Assembly (NCBI RefSeq): GCF_000340215.1
Contig: NW_006921534.1
Coordinates: 868,001-932,000 of the forward strand
Length of the DNA stretch: 64,000 bases
DNA from: Pseudocercospora fijiensis CIRAD86
Lineage: Eukaryota; Ascomycota; Dothideomycetes; Mycosphaerellales; Mycosphaerellaceae
Reading direction: 5' to 3'
This document shows positions 1 through 13,000 of this stretch, one piece after another; positions within the stretch are counted from its first letter, which is position 1; every line of letters begins with the position of its first letter. Below the pieces are notes generated by a model. It was not told where the DNA came from. It saw only the letters and a list, made by a program, of their open reading frames with translations, and did not search any database. A program made the translations under genes and the position numbers.

Positions 1-2835
1 GCCTTCTAATATCTAAAGCGATTATTCCTAGAGGCGCTAATACTAGCCTACTTTACGCCTAGTCTTAAAACTATCCTCGAGACCGACGCCTCCGACTTCG
101 TTACCGCCGCCGTGTTATCGTAACGCGGTAGTAATAGCCTACTCCGACCCGTAGCCTACTTGTCTAAGAAGATATCCCCTACTAAATACAACTACGATAT
201 CTACAATAAGGAATTAATAGCTATTATAAAGGCCTTCGAAGAATGGCGCCCTAAGCTCGCTACTAACGACTCGCTAGTAGACAATAATAGTGTACCTATA
301 AAGGTTTACTCCGATTACAAGAATCTAGAGTATTTTATGTCTACTAAACTCCTAAACCGCCGACAAGCTCGCTAGGCCGAATACCTCTCTTAATTCAACT
401 TTACGATTATCTACTAACCCGGCAAATCTAATACTAAACCTAATACCTTAACTCGGAGATCTTAAGACCTTCCTGCCAAAGCTAGCGACCCCCGTTTATA
501 GCACTAGCAACGAGTCGTAATTAAACCTTATTAGGTCCTTCGCGTCGCCGGTATAGAAGTTAAGTAAGTAGAGAGCATCCTCGACGATATCCGTATACTC
601 TATAATAAGCCCGCTCGCTAAGTAGTAGAGCAACTAGTACGCGATTAACCCTCTATACTATACTTAGCTAAGCTAGAGTATTACCGCGACGATTGCAAAG
701 CACTCGACGGTATAATCTATATCCGTAACCGCTATAGTACCTAGAGCCTTTTTATACCTAGAGAAGATATACCTCTACGTACCCGCATTATTAAGGACTG
801 CTATAGCAGCCCTACTACTAGCTACCTAGGTAGAGCGAAGACATATAAGTTAGTTAGCCGCAACTTTATCTAGCCCTAAATAGCTCGTATAATCGCCCGC
901 TTCTACCGTAACTATCGAACGTGCTATAATACCTAAACACTTAACCGACCGTTATAGTCCCTACTATATCCTTTGCCGACGCTAACCGCTCCTTAGCAAA
1001 GCATCGCTATCGACTTTATTACGGACCTTCTAGAATTAACTAGCCTCCTCGATAATGTTACCTATACTAACATTATAACTGTTATATGCCGACTTACTAA
1101 AGAACGCTACCTTATACCTATTAAGTCTATAAAAGCCGAATACTGCGCTCGCGTGTTCCTACGGTATATCTAGAGTCGCTATAGATAGCCGGAAGAGATT
1201 ATCTCCGACCGCGGAAGACAATTTATATTATTATTCTAGAAGCGACTATACGCACTACTCGAGTTAAAGCGAAAGCTCTTATCTACGTACTATCCCTAAA
1301 CTAATAGATAGTCCGAGAACACTAACAAGATTATAGAATAGTATCTCCGCGTATTCTATATATATAATTAAGCCGATTAGGCAGACTAGTTGCCTTTAGC
1401 TAAATTCGTAGCTAATAACTACGTTTCCTCGACGACTAGAGTTACCCTATTCTTCGCGAATATCGGCTATTATCTATCCTTTACCGATATCAATCTCGTA
1501 TTAGAAATGCCGACGGTCCTTCCTTACAAATAGCGCCTAGATATATAAGCCGCCGACGCGTTTGCTACTCGTATAAAGGCCGTATATACTTATATGCGCT
1601 AAGAGATTAAGTAGGCCTAAGCGTTATACGCAGACTTCGCAAATAAGAAGCGCTTCTCGCCCGCCTCCTACTAAGTCGGCGATCTAGTGTTTATTAATAC
1701 CTATAACTAGAAGACCGCCCGACCGGCGAAGAAACTCGACTTTAAGTTTATAGGACCTTATAAGGTTAAGGAAGTCCTGCCCTATAGCGCGTACCGGCTA
1801 GAACTCCCTAATACTATTAAAGTTGAAAATGTCTTTAATACTAATTAGTTATAGCCTGCCGCAACCGACCCTCTACCCGGATAAGAAGAGCCGCTACCGC
1901 CTCCTATTAAGGCTATTATCGTGCCGCCTAACACTTCCGATAAGATACTCGATACCTCCGATAATGCCGACCTATCCGAAGGTACAAACTACGAGGTAGA
2001 AGAAGTACTAGATATATAAGCGGAGAAGTATAAGGGTAAGGGAGCGAAAGAGAAGAACGCGAGGGGTCCGAAATGTATATAGTACAAGGTTAAATAGAAG
2101 GGGTACCCGCTAGAAGAGGCGACCTTAGAGCCTAAAGAAGAAATAAGGAAGCACTTAGCCGCCTCTATTGCAGACTTCTAGTATAACAACCTAAAGAGGT
2201 CTATATAAGGATATACTCTACTACCGCTACCGAAGGATTGGATTCCGAATAAATATCGCATAGGTCCGCGTAGACAAGCTAATAACGCTTAATAAGCTTA
2301 ATAACTGCAAAGGTGCTCTGCCTCTAGTAGTAAGAGGTTACAGCTCTTTTACTATCTCGAGTTAAAGTCCTTATTATTATACTACGGGATAGCTAACGAT
2401 TAGCACATGCCTATAACGCTTTATCGTAACTATTCTAGAAGTAACGAGTTATATACCTTGTAACGCGTGCTCTAGATAACTACGTGCCTGCCTCCGAAAG
2501 GTAACCGATATTAAGAAGGTGCGTATAATACGCGAAGTATTAAACATCGCCGACCCTTGTAATTATACTAGTAACTATAAAGACCTACCGCACCGGTCTT
2601 TAACCGCGGCAAGGGGTTGCAAGCTCTTCTAGACTATAGCAGACAAGACGGCAGCGTAGTATTGCTAGTGTCTACTCGCTTCTAACTAACAAGGTTGAAG
2701 CGCTCGTATCGCTATCGCTTAATTACTAGCGCCCGTACCGCCTTATAGGAAGCATAATACATTGTATAGGTATAGAACATAGGTATTATAGACAAGGAAG
2801 TCCTTAAGAGACTAAGGATATTAAAGGGGGGGTAG
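1..2835 (+). pseudogene. Ty3/gypsy pol remnant (end of RT, RNase H, integrase, chromodomain), RIP-inactivated
   Basis: This is the 3' part of a retrotransposon polyprotein that enters from the left edge. One frame (codons starting at position 1 modulo 3) can be followed throughout. It shows the RNase H-like segment with [12 protein letters not shown] near 190-225, an integrase zinc-finger region near 800-930 where histidines read as tyrosine, and the integrase core with D near 1011, D near 1206 and E near 1314, the last two about 35 residues apart as in DD35E. A chromodomain follows near 2071-2150 (YKVK-stop-KGYP, with stop replacing W), marking a chromovirus-type element. About 210 further codons run to the polypurine tract. 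Dozens of TAG/TAA codons sit where Q or W is expected, and I saw no frameshift. It cannot make protein. The family assignment is firm; the protease and most of RT lie outside the window. Confidence 0.9.
2823..2832 (+). other. Polypurine tract of gypsy element 1
   Basis: AAAGGGGGGG lies three bases before TGTTATAAAT, the expected arrangement of a plus-strand priming site directly upstream of a 3' LTR. Confidence 0.7.
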
Positions 2836-3063
2836 TGTTATAAATACACCCTAACTTTTACGCTTCTTATCGATAAGGAAGCCGATATAGTCGTGTCTCT
2901 CTTAGCAACTCTTCGTAGAACTATACGACAACTTGTCTACTAAATCGTCTACTCGTTCCTACCGCGACAAGTATTATATATATCCTTGCTACCCCTACGC
3001 TTAGCAGGAGGAAGGCCTATAATAAAATCTATTATAAGCTCTACGAATAGCTTCCTAGGAACA
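2836..3063 (+). repeat. Putative 3' LTR of gypsy element 1
   Basis: The segment starts TGTTATAAAT right after the polypurine tract and may end at the AACA at 3060-3063, giving a 228-bp LTR with TG...CA ends. The partner 5' LTR is outside the window, so the 3' limit is a guess. The minus-strand gypsy remnant begins immediately after it. Confidence 0.5.
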
Positions 3064-5720
3064 GGAAGTGAAAACAACTCGCTAAATAGTAAGTGCTTTA
3101 GTGCTTTAACTCGCTAGTATACTACATAGGTCTATATATATTCCTTTATATGCCGCTTACTATTTAGCTAGTAGTATATACGCGATAGTAGCTCGTGCGA
3201 CCTCTCTATACTATAGTAACTAGCGAGCTTACTATTATAGTATCTCTTTAAAAGCTCTTATCTAATCGATTATTTAGCGGGGATATAGTATCTGCCCTTA
3301 AACCTTAAGTAACCTTTATCGTTAATCGACTAATTGTTACTCTTACTAGATCGAGTCTTTCGCCTACTTATAAGCCTATTAATACGTTCGATAGTAAAGG
3401 CGTCCCTCTACTAAGCCTGTAATAGCTTATTTATAAACGATTAACTATCCCTATTCGCAAGGTTATTTAATAGTACCCTCGCTATCGAACGAGGTACGCA
3501 TTATATATATCTAATAGTACTAGTAGCTAGAACTACTACAACCTCTTCTATAGTGCTGTCGCTATAGATAGCAATATCTTTAATCGAGTCGTTATACCTC
3601 GAGCGATCTACGTCCTTTCTAACGTATACTAGAAGAACGACAACTCCGCTATAGTATTTGTTGCCGCCGCGGGGCCCGGAAGTCCGCTTATCCTACGCTT
3701 GCTTATTAACAATACGGGCTATAGCAATCTTATACTGCAGGGTTAGAAACAATGAATTAATATACTAAGTCTCGCTGTTGTAATTAGGTCGCCTCGATAG
3801 GCTATCGGTAGGGTTACTTACGCCTAGCTAGTATAATATATTAAAATCGAACCCGGCGAGGTAGACGGCCTATCTAGCCTATCGACCTATAACCCTTATA
3901 ACCTTCGTAATTCTACGGAGGTTGTTATAGTCTATATAGACCTAAATAGGGTACTAAGCACTATCGAGATAGTAGCGCTAATACTTAAAGGCTTCTACGA
4001 TTGCTAAGAGCTCTTACTCGTAGGTCTCGTAACGACGCTCTATATCGATTATCTTTCGTAAGAAGAAGGCAATTAGGTGCTAGTAGGTGTTATTAGCCTA
4101 CTATAACATAATAGCTAATATAGCGAACTGTAAAGCGTTAGTCTTAATACGGATCTGCTTGCTTAGTACGAAATAGTATAGCAAGGGGACTTTAGTAAAG
4201 CGTTGCTTTAAACCGTTAAAAGCGGCTTATGCTTTGTTAGTCTATTTAAACTCCCTAGATAGATTAGCCTTAGTTTTAGTAAGCTTAGTTAGGGGCATTA
4301 CATACCGTAAATAGCCTTTAATAAAGCGGCGATAGAAATTAGCGAAGCTAAAGAACGACTACAGCTCCTTAATTAACGTAGGAATAGGCTATTTAGTAAT
4401 AGTCTAGATACGGTTAGGGTCGGCCTTAATACTATTAGTTAATATAAGGAAGCCGAGGTCCGAGGAAGGATACCTCCTTTATAGCAAAGGTGCATTTAGA
4501 AGGCTTGTAATACAGTCTATAGGTCCTTAGGCGATCGAGTACCTTACGAACTATAGCCTAGTGTTCCGCAATATTAGGTAAGTATATATAAACTAGGATG
4601 TTATCTAGGTAAACTATATAGAGGTAGTCTAATAGGCCTAATAGGGCCCGATTAATATAGGACTAGAATAATACAAGGGCATTAGCTAGGCCAAATAGCA
4701 TAACTAAGTACTCGAAATAGCTATATCGAGTGCGGAAGGCTGTTTTCTATTTATCGCCCTTACGAATATAGATACGGTAATAGGCGTCCTTAATGTCTAA
4801 TATAGTATAGAAACAGGCGCTAGATAGGCGATCGAGGGTCTTATTAATAAGCGGAAGTAGACAGCGGTCCTTAATAGTAATAGCATTAAGTCTACGGTAG
4901 TTAATATATAGGCGTAGGCTACTATCCTTTTTTAGTACAAATAGGATAGGTATACTAGCAGGGCTGTTGCTATACTAAATTCGACTATTAGCTAGGTTCT
5001 TATCTAGGTATTTACGTAATATAGCAAGCTCCCTTTTACTAAGGTTATAGAGTAGCCTAAAAGGAACCTCCTTGCCCTATATAATATCGATCTTATAGTC
5101 CGTCTCTTTAAATATAGGCAACGTCGATGCTAGGTAGTATTTAAATACATTAATATAGGTCTCTCGAATAGGCTATAGTATACGAGCAAGCTAATTAGGG
5201 TCTATGCTATTAGGGGGCATAGGTTCGTCGTTATTACTACCGAGTAGGTCGGTAGTCAGATCCGCTAAGGCGGAGGCGGGTATTAGGTTGCTAATAAATA
5301 GGACCCTAATATCGTTAGGGTACTCGCTAATATTAATGTGTTTAATATCCTCCCTCCTAGCGATTCTAAATCGCTACTATTAGAGGCCTAAGTCTATAGT
5401 TATAGCGTAGTGTCTAAGAATAGGGTTTCCGAGGACAATATCGGATAGAAGGTTGTCTATATCTACTACGTAGGCAGTAAAATCTAATAGGCGCTTATTG
5501 CCGAGGTCGTCTTTTAGAACTATAGGAATATAGTAGGCTCTATAGGTTAAGTGCCGAGCGTTATTAAACTAAGCAAGGGTTAGCAGGTTAGCCCTATTTA
5601 GTTATCGAAGGTCTAATTACTTAGCTAGGCGATAGTTAATAAGGGCACTAACTGAATTTCCTAGATCTAGTATAACCTTAGTTTTATAGTTAGTACCCTT
5701 CGTGTCCTATACGAGACAGG
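3064..5720 (-). pseudogene. Gypsy element 2, protease-RT-RNase H and start of integrase, RIP-inactivated
   Basis: Read on the minus strand this is a second retrotransposon polyprotein. A protease-like strand (ILDLGNSVSAL) lies near 5640-5680. The reverse transcriptase covers about 4480-5080, with LRLYINYRRLNAITIKDR and the catalytic motif reading YLDNIL instead of YLDDIL, a D-to-N change of the RIP type. RNase H follows near 3850-4200, and an integrase zinc-finger segment (ELLKRYYNSKLASYYSIER, histidines now tyrosine) near 3150-3250. The element stops there, where the LTR of the plus-strand element abuts, so the integrase core and 3' LTR are missing. A truncated relative lies at 51,767-53,436 in the same orientation. 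Confidence 0.88.
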
Positions 5721-7090
5721 TGCGTATAATAGCTAGCACAATGTCGATAGTCTTACGCCGTATAAGGCTAACAGTTAGTGCGGCGCTTATTCTTTCTTCG
5801 AAGGTTAGCCTATAGGGGTAGCGTTAGCTACTAAGAGGTGCTTTCGGTGCTTAGCGGTAGCACGGTTAATCCGAGCCTAATCCCTTAGTTTGTCGTATTA
5901 GCCTAGTAGATAGCTAGTACTATCGTAGTTAAAGCACTTCAATCCGGTTAGGGCATTGCCGTAGCTGTTGTTACTACTATTGTTAGCCGAGCGGTTAGTA
6001 CTATAGGGATATAAGCCCCTTCTACGGCCCCTATCGCGGCCTCCTCTATATAGCCGCCGGCTACGGCCTCTTCTACGGTCGTTGTTACTGTTCCTATTAT
6101 TAGTATTATTGTTCTAATAGGAACCTTAATTTCCTCCGTAGCTACGGTTGCTACGGTTAGTACTAGCTAGTCGGATCCTTAATTCTAGTCGTTGCTAGAG
6201 CTAGACAGCTCGTTTAGCTGTTTCTACCTCGACTATAAATTAAATACGTATTAGGTTAGCCTGTTTAAATACACGGCGGCGGTCTAATTCGAGAATAAGC
6301 TCCTACCTAAGTTTTAGGCGTATCTCGGAGATCTATATAGAATTAGTCTTAGCTAGAAGGTCGTCTTTAAGGGTCTTTAAATAGGCCTTAAACGAGCGAG
6401 CCGATTAATTAGTCTTTTGTTTAGCTCGAAGGTACTAGTCCTAAGCGTATTATTGCCTTAGTATAGGGTTTCTAAGGGTATCTAGTATAATGGTTTTGTA
6501 GGTCTACTACTAAATAGTAGTCTAGTTATTAAGGGAGTCGAAATAGTTATCCTAGGTACGCTTTAGGTCTCTATTAATATACTATATAGCATAGACGACT
6601 AACGAATAGTCGTCTAGTAGAGCCTTTAGTACGTTTCGCTAATTAAGCTTATAGTTACGAATATAGTCGTTATATTGCTTTCGACTAGAGCTATTAAATA
6701 TAGTGCAGTCCTTAAGTTTAGTATCCTTCTTTTAGGCTAGTAGTAAGGAAGGCCCTACTACTAGTTTAGTAGTAGTTATTAGGGACTCCTATAGGCGGCG
6801 AATCTCGAGGAGGTTATCCTTTAGCTACTGCTCTTAGCGTAGGGTAGTAAGCCTGTTTTAAATAGCTTCTTAAAGTCTCCCTACTAGTTAGGGTCTAAAG
6901 GCTAGTTAGCTATATCGTCGATTAACAATATTATTAAGGACATCGTTAATAGGCAATTCTAGATTATTACCTAGAACTATAGGTTCCTTAATAGGCTCTA
7001 TACTACTAGTGTTATTATTACTAGCGCTACTAGCGGCGCCGCGGTTGTTTGCGAGCGAAGCTCGCCTTATAATAGCAAGGAGAGTACTAC
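5721..7090 (-). pseudogene. Gypsy element 2, gag with zinc knuckle, RIP-inactivated
   Basis: This is the upstream (gag) part of the minus-strand gypsy element. A zinc knuckle of CX2CX4HX4C type is recognisable near 5900-5945 as KCFNYDSTSYLLG-stop-Y: the first Cys is intact while the second and last Cys and the His have become Tyr through C-to-T or G-to-A change. The stretch just upstream of the knuckle is S/N/G/R-rich and low in complexity. The more upstream half looks helical and charged, as in a capsid domain, but I could not fix the start codon; it should lie near 7090. No LTR was identified on this side. Confidence 0.7.
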
Positions 7091-8223
7091 TCTACGTTGC
7101 TAAATGTATACTTAGCTATACGTAACGCTAAGCTAACCCCGGATTTCAGAATCCTGTATACCTAATTAGTCAACTTCTATAAGTGGAGACTTTCGGAGCT
7201 AGCCCCGGTTCTAATAGAGCCTTAGGTAGGCTTCTTACGCTTTACCTCTAACTACTAAATGCGACACGATACGTCAATACTATAGGCTAACCGTACGCGA
7301 CAATAACACGATACGTACCCTATAGCGACCCCGGTAGCAGACCTTAGTAGACCCTAGTAGACCTTAGCAGACCTTAGCAGACCTTAGCAGACCTTACGAA
7401 ACTATACCTACTCTAGCGATTGTACCCTAACAACAATTAAGGAGACTAAATACAAAGAGATAGATATAGCACTACTACTAGCAGCTAAGGCCAGTCTTAT
7501 AGCACTAGTAAAAAAAAGACAGAAGGAAGAAGTATAATACGTAGCGTATACCGTATACCGCATACCGCACCTAAGGCTAAAAAAAGAAAAATACTAAAAG
7601 GCAAAAAACTGTAGACGGGCAATACCCGGAGTTACTCTTACGGACACGATATAGACCTCGAGTATACGACCCTTCAAGACAAGTTACGAATTAACTAAGT
7701 AAACATGCCTACTAGACTTCGACCTTATACACTTCCGAAGAAGTGCCGCTATAGAAAACTAGGCGGACTGATTTCTTTAGGGTAGTACAAGGCAGGACCC
7801 GCCGCTAGTTTATTAGGCTGCTAGCTGCCTTAGAAAAGGCCGAAGCCTAAATCCCTTAGGTTCCCTACGTAACTTAATAACTAGGCGCAAAGGATTACTG
7901 CAACTCCTTACCTAGTTATAGCTAGGCGTCGCTTCGTTATCGGTTGATTGTTATTAGTTAAAGGTCGTAAATTGCAGTGCTATTATATACCCTTATTGCT
8001 TACCCTTATTGCTACTGCCTACGGTAATAGCTTAGTTAGAAGGGGGAGGCAGGTAGAAGTAAGGTTTAAATAGCACACTAGTTAAGTATTTAATCCCCTG
8101 TCTAGAAGCTATATTATTAACATTAAGTTAACGCCGATAGTAACATTGCTACGCACCTAAACTAGCACCTAAAGTAGCACCTAAACTAGTACCTAAACTT
8201 CTTCCCTCCGAAGCCTACTAAGT
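7091..8223. other. RIPped stretch without a recognisable gene
   Basis: This has the same TpA-rich, CpA-poor composition as its surroundings. Besides the 10-bp tandem repeat at 7341-7395 I found no domain. Short plus-strand frames at 7440-7600 are rich in K, E and A and may be a worn ORF tail. It may contain the 5' LTR and leader of gypsy element 2, but no LTR pair can be matched. Confidence 0.4.
7341..7395. repeat. 10-bp tandem repeat, unit ACCTTAGCAG
   Basis: Five full units at 7341-7390 plus half a unit at 7391-7395. Units 3-5 are identical; units 1 and 2 differ by C/T changes only (TAG for CAG, CCC for CCT). Confidence 0.85.
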
Positions 8224-8290
8224 TAAGTCGATTAAGCGTGTTTCTAGCAAAACTACGCTAGCAAAAGTGATTAATACGATAACGATAGCG
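8224..8290 (+). repeat. Short sequence shared with 29,588-29,655
   Basis: About 66 bp align by eye with 29,588-29,655 in the same orientation. In one frame both encode similar peptides, SIKRVSSKTTLAKVIN here and SIKPISTKSTLVKVIN there. Unlike the LTR pair, the differences are not all RIP-type transitions, so these are older relatives. They stand on either side of the Helitron and its nested insertion. Confidence 0.5.
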
Positions 8291-8551
8291 TCCGGAACGC
8301 TAATATCGGACGAAAAGAGGAGGGAATCAAAGTGTAGGGCAAGTTAAGACCGAGCCTTAGCGAGTATTTAACTTGTCCGGAACGCTAACGTCGGACGAAA
8401 AGATAAGGGTACTAAAGTAGAGGGCGGTTTAGTCGAGCCTTAGCGAGTGCTTAACCTGTCCGGAACGCTAACGTCGGACGAAAAGATAAGGGTACTAAAG
8501 TAGAGGGCGGTTTAGTCGAGCCCTAGCGAGTGCTTAACCTGTCCGGAACGC
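8291..8551. repeat. 83-bp tandem repeat, three units plus a partial
   Basis: TCCGGAACGCTA recurs at 8291, 8376, 8459 and 8542, a spacing of 85, 83 and 83 bp. The second and third units are nearly identical, while the first is more diverged. Each unit contains the short inverted pair TCCG...CGGA around AACGCTAACGT. The array lies just upstream of the probable Helitron promoter. Confidence 0.85.
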
Positions 8552-8661
8552 TATCGTTAGTAAAGGGCTATAGAATCCAAATAACGCTTATAAAGAGCAG
8601 TACAATTATCCTTCTTTAGTACTATATAGAAACGCGTAGATGCCGCTAACCGACGGGACCT

Positions 8662-8775
8662 TGTATATAAAAGTAGGTATATTTACTTTCGGTAGGCTCC
8701 GTTCTTGCGTTACGTCGCTGCTCCGCTTATATCGCTTCCGCTTTCTTCTTCCCTTTCCCCTTCCCCTTCCCTATA
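8662..8775 (+). promoter_or_regulatory. Putative promoter of the Helitron ORF
   Basis: TATATAAAAG at about 8664-8673 is followed by a pyrimidine tract (CTTTCTTCTTCCCTTTCCCC and similar) at about 8738-8775. This is the usual arrangement of a fungal TATA box and CT-rich start region. The first long frame begins about 300 bp further on. Confidence 0.4.
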
Positions 8776-9910
8776 TAAACACTACCTACTCGTAATATAC
8801 CTCGAGCTATATACGTCCTACGATCTAATAACATCTCCGTAATAGCGCTAGGAGAGAAGAATACCCCTATATCGCACTAGCCTAAAGCGAACCTATCGTT
8901 AAGCTAAGTGCGCCCTCTACCGCCGCCGTCCCTTCCTACTAATATACCGCCCCTTCCTACTACTCTACCGACCCTTCCTTCCGATATGCCGCCGCCGCTA
9001 TTGCCTCTATAGCAACCTCTATAGCTATTTCCGCCCGATCGACAATAGCCGCCTACGATGCGCTACGACTACTATTTAACTAACAAAGCTACGATCTAGT
9101 ATATAGGCGTTAAGAAGAAGAATAGACCGCCTGTTAATCGATGTATAGAATGCCGTAGATATAGTATTTAGATTAGTAGGCTCGGCAACTAGGAGATTAC
9201 TAAGCTTAACAAGCGTATAGCAAGCTATGCTAGCATTTCGAACCCGACTGCCTCTCGAGTCCCGCGTACGATTCTTCCTATAGCTCCTAATATAAATATC
9301 CGGCCCTATTATCCCTTAAGTTAACTAAGTCTAAATATACACTCTCTATAGCAGGCTTAATCGGCGGCCGTACGTTAAGCTAGATATAAAGCACGTTAGA
9401 TACCGCAGACACCGCACATACCGCAGATACCGCATATACCGTATATACCGTATATACTAACATTATAGACCCTAATATAGCAGACTTAACTATAGGAAAT
9501 TTCTAGCAAGCTATAGTTTTAGTATATAGATTGCGGTTATCCTCGCCTATAAGAAGATTAAGTAGGCGAAGTAGAAGATTAATATGTATATTGCGATATA
9601 ATAACTATAGGCGATAACTTAACGACTAAGAATAAGTAGTATATCTTTAAGAATTATAATAGTACCCGCTAGAACTTTCTTCGCCCTAATGCTCTAGAGC
9701 TAACTAATTGTTGCTACGTATACTAGCCCCGACTCTATATAATAGCTAGTATTGCAGCTACTCTAAGTGCTAGCGGTTCTAGCGGTGCTAGAGGTCCTAG
9801 TCCTACCTAGGCTTCGCTACTATTCTTCCTCTCGACGCCTAGTTAACTACTCTAGTCGAGTCTTTACGACGTATCGCAAGTATCTAGCGGGTCTATATTA
9901 CTTAGCCCTT

Positions 9911-10000
9911 CCTCGTAGCCGCTATCGTCTTAGCAGCCGTCGTCTTAGTAGCTATCGTCTTAGTAGCCGTCGTCTTAGTAGCCGTCGTCTCGGTAGCAAT
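9911..10000 (+). repeat. 15-bp tandem repeat encoding a Q/S/P-rich linker
   Basis: Units of CGTCTTAGTAGCCGT, clearest at 9926-9985, with worn units on either side. In the Helitron frame the repeat reads S-S-stop-stop-P, that is an SSQQP linker in which CAG CAG became TAG TAG. It sits upstream of the N-terminal domain. Confidence 0.75.
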
Positions 10001-13000
10001 CTCTATAAGTACCTCGCGCTACGGTATCGCGCAATGTACGTTAGCGTCAAGATCGGAGAACTCGCTTCCTTAATTACTAGGAGCCTAAACTAGTCTTAGT
10101 TAATTAGTAGCAAGCTACCGCCGCCCTCGACGCGTTCGATAAGTCCCTCCTAGTAGATTTCTATACTAGGATCGATAATAACATATTAGAGACGTATAAT
10201 CGATGCTATAAGCGCTAGTTTAGTATAAACTTAGCTAAGAACTATAGCATTTATAGCCGGTATGTCAATCGAGATTATCTAAGTAAGATACAACTAGGCG
10301 ACCTATTCCTATTTACTAATGCAAACAATATAGATCCTAGTCGTATTCCGGAAGAGCTTTCGGGGCTTTCTACTACTAAAGAACTCCTTATTGCACGTAT
10401 ATACGTACAGATGTTAGTATTCTATATACGAGGTTAGTAGTAGAAGTATCGTAGCTATATCTGTAACTTTCTTAAAGATGTTATTACGGTCTATTACAAG
10501 CTACCTCGGATACTATAAGAGCTAGACTTAGTTGTATTACGACCGCGTTAGAAGCCGCAAACTAATTAGGACGATGCGATAGTAGCAGATCCTACGGCAG
10601 CGACTAAAGACTACGAGCGGAAGCGACGTTAATTCTAGGAAGACTTTCGCGTACGTCGAGGCAAAGTCCTTAGTACGCTATAATAGTTAAAGCAGAATAA
10701 CCCCTACTATCGCGACATTCTCGTTAACAATAAGGCTTTAAGTTAACTACTAGAGGACAATACTATCGAAGACTAGCTTAAATCTGCCGAGTATAACGAG
10801 TATGCCGCTATTCCTAAGGATGCTACGCACCCTCCGAGTTCGCCCCCTACCGTCTAGAGTCTAATATATAGAATTATTATTACTAGCCCTAAGACCGACG
10901 ACAGATAGTTCCCGTACTATAGTTGCGGATTCCCTCGAAGCGTTTAGTAGCGGTCTTACTACGATAGTAACCTTCCTCCGGAGTAGCGTATATAGTATAA
11001 GTATATATAGTATATATACGGTATTGTCGACCTAAACTACTATACTAAACTTAAGTAGTGTATCGCTAGCGCCTATAAGGCTCCTTGTAATCAGTTCTTA
11101 TATACTACCCTTAGTATCCTAGTAGATATTAATTAGCACAACGCCGCTCTATTAAACAAGGCCGAGTATATTATATATATTCGTATACCTACGCTCCCTA
11201 TTTAGCTAGCCGCTCCGAGACTACTAGCATTAATTCCTATACCGCCTATACCTACGTTTAATCCTAGATTTGATGTTGGCCCTATATAGGGCGCTAGTAA
11301 GCCTAATGCCGATAAATATCTTAGTTATAAGTATATAGCAGTTCCTAATCTTTACCCTAAGCATTGTGCACTTAGTTAGTTATAGGACCGCCTTCGCCGC
11401 CGCTATACCGAGCAAACTGTCGCAGGTCTATTAGAATTCCCTACGCCTTAACAGCCTCCGCAGTTGTCTTATATTACTTAGCTAGATTACGATAAGGTTC
11501 CTATTAATAAGCTCGACAGATCTTATCCGCTTATAGCTATAGCGTTTCCTACTCTATTACTATAGGGTAAGGGCGATCCGAATTAGCCCCGACCTCGTAG
11601 TGTAATATAGGACTAGGCTATCGATTACTATATGCGATACTACGATAGTCGATTTGCGAGTTACAAGCGCTAGCTATACTTTGTTTTTAATAAAGGCATA
11701 CGTTACTACGTACTTAAAGTAGCGGCATTCTTTGCTAATAAGTACTAAGACGATAGAATAGAAGTTACTATAGAGATCCTTAAGGCTGCTTTAGCCGCTA
11801 ATCTAAAGGCGGATAAGGGCGCTTAGCGGCTCTTAAATTCGATCGTCCGTATTAGTAGGCAGATCTATAGTACTCGACTATACTAGAATAGCCGCCGCAT
11901 TAACTTAGAGACCTATATTCGAGCCCTCGGGAAGCCTAATTTATTCTGTACCGTTAGTGCTGCTAACCTACAATAGGATTCCTTAGCTCGGCTTATGCCT
12001 AGATACGACCGATAGAAACGACTAGGTCCTTACGAGCGTATTAAGATAGCTCGCTAGAATCTACGCAAGTTTCTATACATTGCTAATACTTACGTTTAGC
12101 GTCGGTTCTAGCAGCTTCTAGATAAGGTGCTTAAGCCTAAGTTTAATGTTATCGACTACTAGTACCGATTCGAATAGCAGAACCGTAGTAGCTATTACGT
12201 CTACTTCTTCTTATAGTGCGACCTCCTAAAGCCTAGTATTAATACTGCTAAAGCCCGAGAAGCGTTTGCTTAGCAATAGGGTGTCTATATTACGGCACTT
12301 AATCTAGAGCCTAGCAGGGACCTTAGATAGGGCGCTACTATTTAGGCTAATACTAATAAGCTCGACAATAACTAAGCCGACCTTACTAACATTGTTAACC
12401 GAGTCTAACGACACGTCTATAGTAACTATTGCTAGGCAAAACGCAAGGATAATCTAGATAGAGAAGCATCGTATCGGTTCTATTTCCCTCGTACGTACGT
12501 AACGTACCGAGAGTTAGCTAATATTAATTATAAGCACAACAATCGTTACCTTAGCTTTACTGCTGCCTGCAATGATTCCTTTATAAATCACTTTAATCGT
12601 ATCGAGTCGATAGCCTAGTATGCGAATTGTAACATTATACCTTGCACTACAGTTTATATAGTAATATAGTATATCCTTAAATACTATAGTAAGACTAAAG
12701 TAAAGAGCCGATCCTACGATAATATTATAATAGGTCTCTTACCTCTTATTAACTACTAGAAGCTATTACTATCTATAGTTGCTAAGCTACTTAACATTCT
12801 AATTATAGAACGAGATTGGCCTATATAGGAGGTTGCTTATTTAAATCTTTATTTGCCTCTATAGAAGGGTAGTCGTACCGTCGTTACTTTAGACTATCGG
12901 CCGCAAACCGAGTAGACTGCCCTACTCGACCTTTAAGACAACAATCCTAACTACGATATCGAGATTAGAGATCCTAGTATTAATACTACCGAGGAGGAAC

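Noticed and set aside
3080..3170. 12-bp inverted repeat CTAAATAGTAAG ... CTTACTATTTAG
   Set aside because: Lies in RIPped integrase coding remnant where short TA-rich inverted matches are expected by chance.
7341..7395. 10-bp repeats considered as a CRISPR-like or replication array
   Set aside because: No spacers, eukaryotic context; simple tandem repeat.
9767..10093. 108-codon plus-strand ORF rich in S, R, L and Y
   Set aside because: It is a shadow of the Helitron frame. The true frame here gives the S/Q/P linker and the N-terminal domain; this ORF is open only because of the 15-bp repeat.
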